A DNA stretch of 18,095 nt from Gammaproteobacteria bacterium UBA3532 (GTDB taxonomy: Bacteria > Pseudomonadota > Gammaproteobacteria > Enterobacterales > UBA3532): positions 1-18,095 of the forward strand of contig DFOV01000309.1 in assembly GCA_002376965.1 (NCBI GenBank), read 5' to 3'. Under the pieces are notes generated by a model. That model searched no databases and was not told the origin of the DNA. It saw only the letters and a program-made list of their open reading frames with translations. Of the stretch, positions 14,668 through 18,095 are shown one piece after another; the stretch's first letter is position 1, and each line of letters opens with the position of its first letter. Made by a program: the position numbers and the translations under genes.

Positions 14668-15768
14668 CTAAACGGCGTAATACTGACCAAAGCGGTTGTT
14701 AACAAAGTCAGTCCATTCAATAGCCTCCTGCTTCACAAATCCGCTAACGCCATCAAAATAACCTTGGCAGTGCATATCCACCACGGCGCAAACGCTGGCT
14801 GAAGTGGTAATTTGGATTGAGCCGAGGTGCTCATCGAACAAGTCATGATGATAAATCTTACGTGAGTCATTCATCTGCTGAAAACGTCCGTCTTTTTCGC
14901 CGGTAACATTCACAAACATGATCACCACATCCTGCGGTGTCATGGGAATGGATTGATCCAACAACACTTTTAGCTGACTGCGTTTTTCCGGCAATCCCAT
15001 TTGCAACTCATTGATCAGAAAGTCCATTAGATACTGATGACCTGGATAACGAATGGTTTTGTAATTCAACTCCTGACAACGACCTAGCCAGGTTTCGCAT
15101 AACGAGCCTAGCCCTCCAGAGGTATTAAACGCTTCATAGTCTTTGCCATCGAGTGAAAAGTGCTCGATGCCATCCAACGCTGGCACTTCGATGCGTTTCC
15201 CCTGCTTAATGACCTCACAAGGATTGGCATACTCATTCACCAATCCTTCGGTGCTCCAAGTCAGGTTATACATCAATTTGTTGGTTGGGAACTGGGGGAG
15301 CGCCCCGACTCGCATATGAATGCTTTCAACGCTATCAAAAGCCGAAGCGACATGATGGGCTAAAATGCCAATGGCGCCAGGAGCCAAACCGCAATGGGGC
15401 ATAAATATCTGGCCTTGACGCGCTTTCTCTGCCGTTCGACGAATAGCTGCGCCGGTTTCCCGATCTTCGGTTAGATCGAAATAGCTGACACCGCACTGCA
15501 GAGCCACCTCTGCTAATGCCGGATTAAACGGAAAGTCGAGCGCGCTGATCATCCCTACACACTCACTAAGGTGTGGCGCTAATGCGGCATAATCCAGTCG
15601 CTTGGTACATACGGTTTCCAAGTTAGCTAAATGGGCGATGCGCTCCAATGATTGACGATTGATATCCACAGCAACGACCTGATAATCACCACTGTGGGCT
15701 AAAAACTTGCTGATAGCAGAACCAATTTTTCCTACACCAATCACCGCTATTTTGGGTCGTTGACTCAT
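14668..15768 (-). CDS. saccharopine dehydrogenase-family enzyme, probable lysine 6-dehydrogenase
   Basis: A 366-residue cytoplasmic enzyme. The Rossmann motif GVGKIGSAI (G11, G13, G16) starts the N-terminal nucleotide-binding domain, followed by VVAVDINRQSLERI (acidic D at the end of the second strand, favouring NAD). The catalytic part has CGVSYFDLTED, HCGLAPG and a C-terminal half like saccharopine dehydrogenase and lysine 6-dehydrogenase (the Geobacillus enzyme is of similar length). Its ATG overlaps the upstream stop by 4 nt (ATGA), and GGAGGAGGG (15772-15780) precedes it. Between a DUF1338 gene and amaB, the likely reaction is oxidative deamination of lysine to aminoadipate semialdehyde / piperideine-6-carboxylate, the AmaB substrate. 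An alternative is a saccharopine-forming or -cleaving enzyme. Substrate is inference from context. Confidence 0.82.
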   Translation of the reverse strand: MSQRPKIAVIGVGKIGSAISKFLAHSGDYQVVAVDINRQSLERIAHLANLETVCTKRLDYAALAPHLSECVGMISALDFPFNPALAEVALQCGVSYFDLTEDRETGAAIRRTAEKARQGQIFMPHCGLAPGAIGILAHHVASAFDSVESIHMRVGALPQFPTNKLMYNLTWSTEGLVNEYANPCEVIKQGKRIEVPALDGIEHFSLDGKDYEAFNTSGGLGSLCETWLGRCQELNYKTIRYPGHQYLMDFLINELQMGLPEKRSQLKVLLDQSIPMTPQDVVIMFVNVTGEKDGRFQQMNDSRKIYHHDLFDEHLGSIQITTSASVCAVVDMHCQGYFDGVSGFVKQEAIEWTDFVNNRFGQYYAV

Positions 15769-16580
15769 ACACCCTCCTCCTGCCGATCTGTTGAAGTAAA
15801 TATGTGGCTGGCACTGGCTACCTGAAACCCTTGATAGAGTTTGCCTTGCAGGTCAAAGCGTTGCGCTACTTCGTAATAACAACTGGGCACCGCATGGCTT
15901 TGGCCATCAGCAAAGGTGAGTTTTATGGCATCTGCGAGTGTCGAGCCTTGTACCAATCCAGCATCGGGTTGGCCTTTTATTCGCCCTCCACTCTCATTGA
16001 TCGAACAACCGGCATCCTGCTCAATGATATCCAATACATCAGCGACGCAGTGGTAGTCCGGCAGGTGGTTAACCGATAGCGTAAAGTGATTGGCTCGAAA
16101 CCCCATGACCCAGAGCCATGCGGCATATTCACTGACATTAGCCAGGCTTAAATAGTCGTCGTAACTGGGTAATGGCCAACAGCGATTGCTTAAAAATAGC
16201 GCTGGATCTTTGCGCAACACGGCTTCACTATGCTGCAAGCTATCCATTAACAACGCTCGGTGCTGCGAGGTTAGGCGATGTAATAATAATTCACTGATAA
16301 ATATACGCGGTATGTCAGGTGAACGATGGCAATAGCTGCGCGCATACAGGTTTTTATCTTCAAATATATAGTCATCGACATATTGATATCCCATATCAAG
16401 AAAAGCCGGTTCCATGGTTTCGATATTCCAGCCGGGCAGGCTGACGGTGCGCAAGGCAATATGATCACTGACCACGGGTTGTCCACGTTGCTGAAATAGC
16501 GTGACAATGCGTTGCGCTTGCGGCGTTACATCCACATAAGCGCGCCACAAAGCAGTCAACCAATCATCAAGAACTAACAT
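15765..16580 (-). CDS. DUF1338 / HglS-like 2-oxoadipate dioxygenase/decarboxylase (short form)
   Basis: A 271-residue protein of the DUF1338 family in the vicinal-oxygen-chelate superfamily. The characterised member, HglS of Pseudomonas putida, uses Fe(II) and oxygen to turn 2-oxoadipate into 2-hydroxyglutarate in lysine catabolism. The metal and substrate residues appear conserved: His40 with Arg44 (SDHIALRT), His165 (RANHFTLSVN) and Glu237 (CYYEVAQR). HglS itself is about 460 residues, so this is a compact version lacking extra segments. No signal peptide is present. It is first in the operon, with AAGGTC before the ATG. With the next two genes it links lysine to 2-hydroxyglutarate, except that the 2-aminoadipate aminotransferase is not in the window. 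Substrate identity in the short subfamily is inferred. Confidence 0.85.
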   Translation of the reverse strand: MLVLDDWLTALWRAYVDVTPQAQRIVTLFQQRGQPVVSDHIALRTVSLPGWNIETMEPAFLDMGYQYVDDYIFEDKNLYARSYCHRSPDIPRIFISELLLHRLTSQHRALLMDSLQHSEAVLRKDPALFLSNRCWPLPSYDDYLSLANVSEYAAWLWVMGFRANHFTLSVNHLPDYHCVADVLDIIEQDAGCSINESGGRIKGQPDAGLVQGSTLADAIKLTFADGQSHAVPSCYYEVAQRFDLQGKLYQGFQVASASHIFTSTDRQEEGV

Positions 16581-16679
16581 AGGCTTGACCTTTTTCGGTG
16601 GGCATTACTTATTTGGTTGTTTTTTGTTCAAGTAGTTCAATTGGAGAAATAGGAGATAGAGCTAGGTCATAGCCTTGGC

Positions 16680-17117
16680 TTACTTATTTTTTAATGATGG
16701 AGTTTGCTTAAGAGCAATCTGAATTACAAGCTCGTGCAAAGTCAGCACAAATGCCGGGATAACAATAAGAAGAAAAAAGTACATCAGGGCAACAAAGACC
16801 AGTGAAGAATCAGTAGAAAGAACGAGGGCTTCTAACGTTCGGCTCATGTCATAAGGAATAAACAACAACGAATGATAGGCCCCCAACAGAATTGCGAAAC
16901 AACAGGTGCTCCATAGTGGATGTTTACTTAACCAATACCAGTACAAGCCTAGGTTAGGTAGTGCCGCCAATAAATAGAATTCAAAATGAGGTCCAGCGAT
17001 TATCCACTGAAGAGTGGCTCTGAACTCTATGCCTATAAATTCTCCAACAGGCCATAGCAGAACTAAGCAACGCTGAGCAAGTACATAGCCGAAGATAAAT
17101 ACAAGAATGCGCACCAT
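16680..17117 (-). CDS. small polytopic membrane protein of unknown function
   Basis: A 145-residue very hydrophobic protein with about four membrane helices (about 4-22, 45-62, 70-92, 105-130) and a basic cytoplasmic-looking C-terminus (LKQTPSLKNK). It has a few conserved-looking aromatic and Pro residues (WPVGEF, AGPHFEFY, FIPYDMSR) but no motif I recognise. GAGGAAG lies upstream of the ATG, somewhat farther than usual (about 11-13 nt). It is divergent from the GH25 gene, with 109 nt between, and lies just upstream of the lysine operon on the same strand; the 99-nt gap and A+T-rich leader suggest the operon has its own promoter. Coding is likely on length, composition and ribosome site. Confidence 0.65.
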   Translation of the reverse strand: MVRILVFIFGYVLAQRCLVLLWPVGEFIGIEFRATLQWIIAGPHFEFYLLAALPNLGLYWYWLSKHPLWSTCCFAILLGAYHSLLFIPYDMSRTLEALVLSTDSSLVFVALMYFFLLIVIPAFVLTLHELVIQIALKQTPSLKNK

Positions 17118-17226
17118 CTTAATTCAGTCTTCCTCAGTCAAACATCAGTCACTTATACCATTACTTTCCGCATTTCCGTAAATCAACTAACCTTACAAAC
17201 AATACACGCGAAATTTGGACAGCAAA
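17118..17226. promoter_or_regulatory. divergent region between membrane protein and GH25 genes
   Basis: These 109 nt separate two divergent starts and must hold promoters for both. I see no convincing -35/-10 pair or palindrome. A weak GGA (17217-17219) is 7 nt before the GH25 ATG. Confidence 0.35.
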
Positions 17227-18095
17227 ATGCAATATTGGTTATTTAGCTTAGTTTGTCTTTTATGTTCGGCCACCACCCTGGCCAAAGATCTGGTGACAGG
17301 CAAAGACATCCCCCAGGTACTTGGCGTTTGGTATGGCGAATATCAGCCAGCGAAAGGCGCCCTTCCCCATGAAATGTGGATGGAAATCTCGTATCAGAAA
17401 CATATCAATGGATTTGTTCTTCGTGGGAACAACCGGTGGAATATTGCCCAAAGTGACAGTGCCAAACATGGTGCCGCGACAAAGGGAAAAGATGCGGAGC
17501 ATTTTGACACCTTTAGCGGACACATTCATAAAGACTTAGAGACCTTATCGCTGTCAGAAGATCACCGTCGCTCTAGCATAGTCGCCACTCTGACCGATGC
17601 TAATACGTTAAACGCCACCTTTACACCCCACTCCAGTTCGCAACCGCCATTTCACATCACCCTCCACCGGATTGATACCCATTATTCGCCGCAGGATAAA
17701 TTTTTGCTTGGCATTGATGTTTCCCACCACTCAGGTAGCGTTGACTGGCATGCCGTCAAGGAACATGGCTACCAGTTTGCCTATGTAAAATCCTCAGAAG
17801 GAATGGATAATCCAGACGCCATGTTTGAAAGCCATTGGAAAGCGTTGCAAAAACTCAACTTCCCCCGCGGCGCTTATCACTTTTATGTCACCGAAGATGA
17901 TCCGGTCAAACAAGCCACCTTTTTCGCATCACGCCTCAAGGATGACCCCGGCACGTTACCACCAGTGATCGACGTTGAATTGCTGGGCCACCATACCAGC
18001 GGCGATATGACCACAACCCTGCTTACCTTTCTCAAGTCGCTGGAACAACAAACAGGCACGGTGCCCATGATCTATACCACTCCGACCTTTTGGAA
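17227..18095 (+). CDS. secreted GH25-family lysozyme (3' truncated by window edge)
   Basis: The frame opens at ATG 17227 and has no stop before the window ends, giving 289 visible residues. It begins with a Sec signal peptide (MQYWLFSLVCLLCSATTLA, cut near residue 19). Residues 20-155 form an N-terminal domain I do not recognise (VLGVWYGEYQPAKG..., polar, beta-like, lipocalin-like at best). The GH25 domain begins about 160: GIDVSHHSGSVDW (D164), FAYVKSSEG (E191), GAYHFY, then PPVIDVE with D249 and E251, the family's catalytic acidic pair; further sequence is cut off. GH25 enzymes cleave the N-acetylmuramyl bond in peptidoglycan. A signal peptide implies action in the periplasm or outside, for wall remodelling or attack on other bacteria. 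The N-terminal domain may target it. Confidence 0.9.
   Translation, partial: MQYWLFSLVCLLCSATTLAKDLVTGKDIPQVLGVWYGEYQPAKGALPHEMWMEISYQKHINGFVLRGNNRWNIAQSDSAKHGAATKGKDAEHFDTFSGHIHKDLETLSLSEDHRRSSIVATLTDANTLNATFTPHSSSQPPFHITLHRIDTHYSPQDKFLLGIDVSHHSGSVDWHAVKEHGYQFAYVKSSEGMDNPDAMFESHWKALQKLNFPRGAYHFYVTEDDPVKQATFFASRLKDDPGTLPPVIDVELLGHHTSGDMTTTLLTFLKSLEQQTGTVPMIYTTPTFW

Noticed and set aside
16581..16679. promoter for the lysine operon
   Set aside because: A TTGAAC hexamer is present on the minus strand, but no acceptable -10 at a normal distance was found, so it is not listed as a feature.
17260..17529. 89-codon minus-strand frame
   Set aside because: It is antisense to the GH25 gene, whose signal peptide and catalytic motifs are clear.

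Overview
The window looks like chromosomal DNA of a gammaproteobacterium, probably free-living and aquatic. The evidence is moderate GC, closely packed genes with Shine-Dalgarno sites, Sec signal peptides, a chemoreceptor, a DmeF-type cation exporter and an AmaB-type lysine pathway. No rRNA, tRNA, integrase, transposase or CRISPR array is visible, and I cannot name the genus.

Layout. Positions 1-450 hold the 3' end of a gene with a HEPN-like RxxxxH motif. On the minus strand follow an unrecognised secreted protein (524-1447), a GRDP-like protein with a Cys/Gly-rich tail (1562-2212) and a LysR regulator (2280-3167). The LysR gene is divergent from a pirin (YhhW-like) and nitroreductase pair (3262-4560), which looks like a small redox or electrophile-response unit.

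Positions 4689-7745 carry five plus-strand genes: a BlaI/MecI-type repressor, a short M56 (BlaR1-like) membrane protease, a His-containing small secreted protein (DUF6488-like), a HupE/UreJ membrane protein and a single-pass 'transmembrane anchor' protein. A convergent dmeF-type Co/Ni exporter gene lies at 7845-8801. I read this as a metal-handling module that may be controlled by a proteolysis-linked repressor that senses something other than beta-lactams. It is the best candidate here for a poorly described system.

Positions 9044-10863 hold a chemoreceptor gene broken by one frameshift at the end of its HAMP domain. On the minus strand lie two adjacent unrecognised genes (11155-13008): a 417-residue coiled-coil protein without a signal peptide, then a 197-residue exported protein. 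Next is a tight minus-strand operon (16580 down to 13103) encoding a short DUF1338/HglS-like dioxygenase, a saccharopine/lysine dehydrogenase-like enzyme and AmaB aldehyde dehydrogenase. Together they outline lysine breakdown through piperideine-6-carboxylate and 2-aminoadipate to 2-oxoadipate and 2-hydroxyglutarate, with the aminotransferase missing from the window. A small membrane protein (16680-17117) is divergent from a secreted GH25 lysozyme gene (17227 onward) that runs off the right edge.
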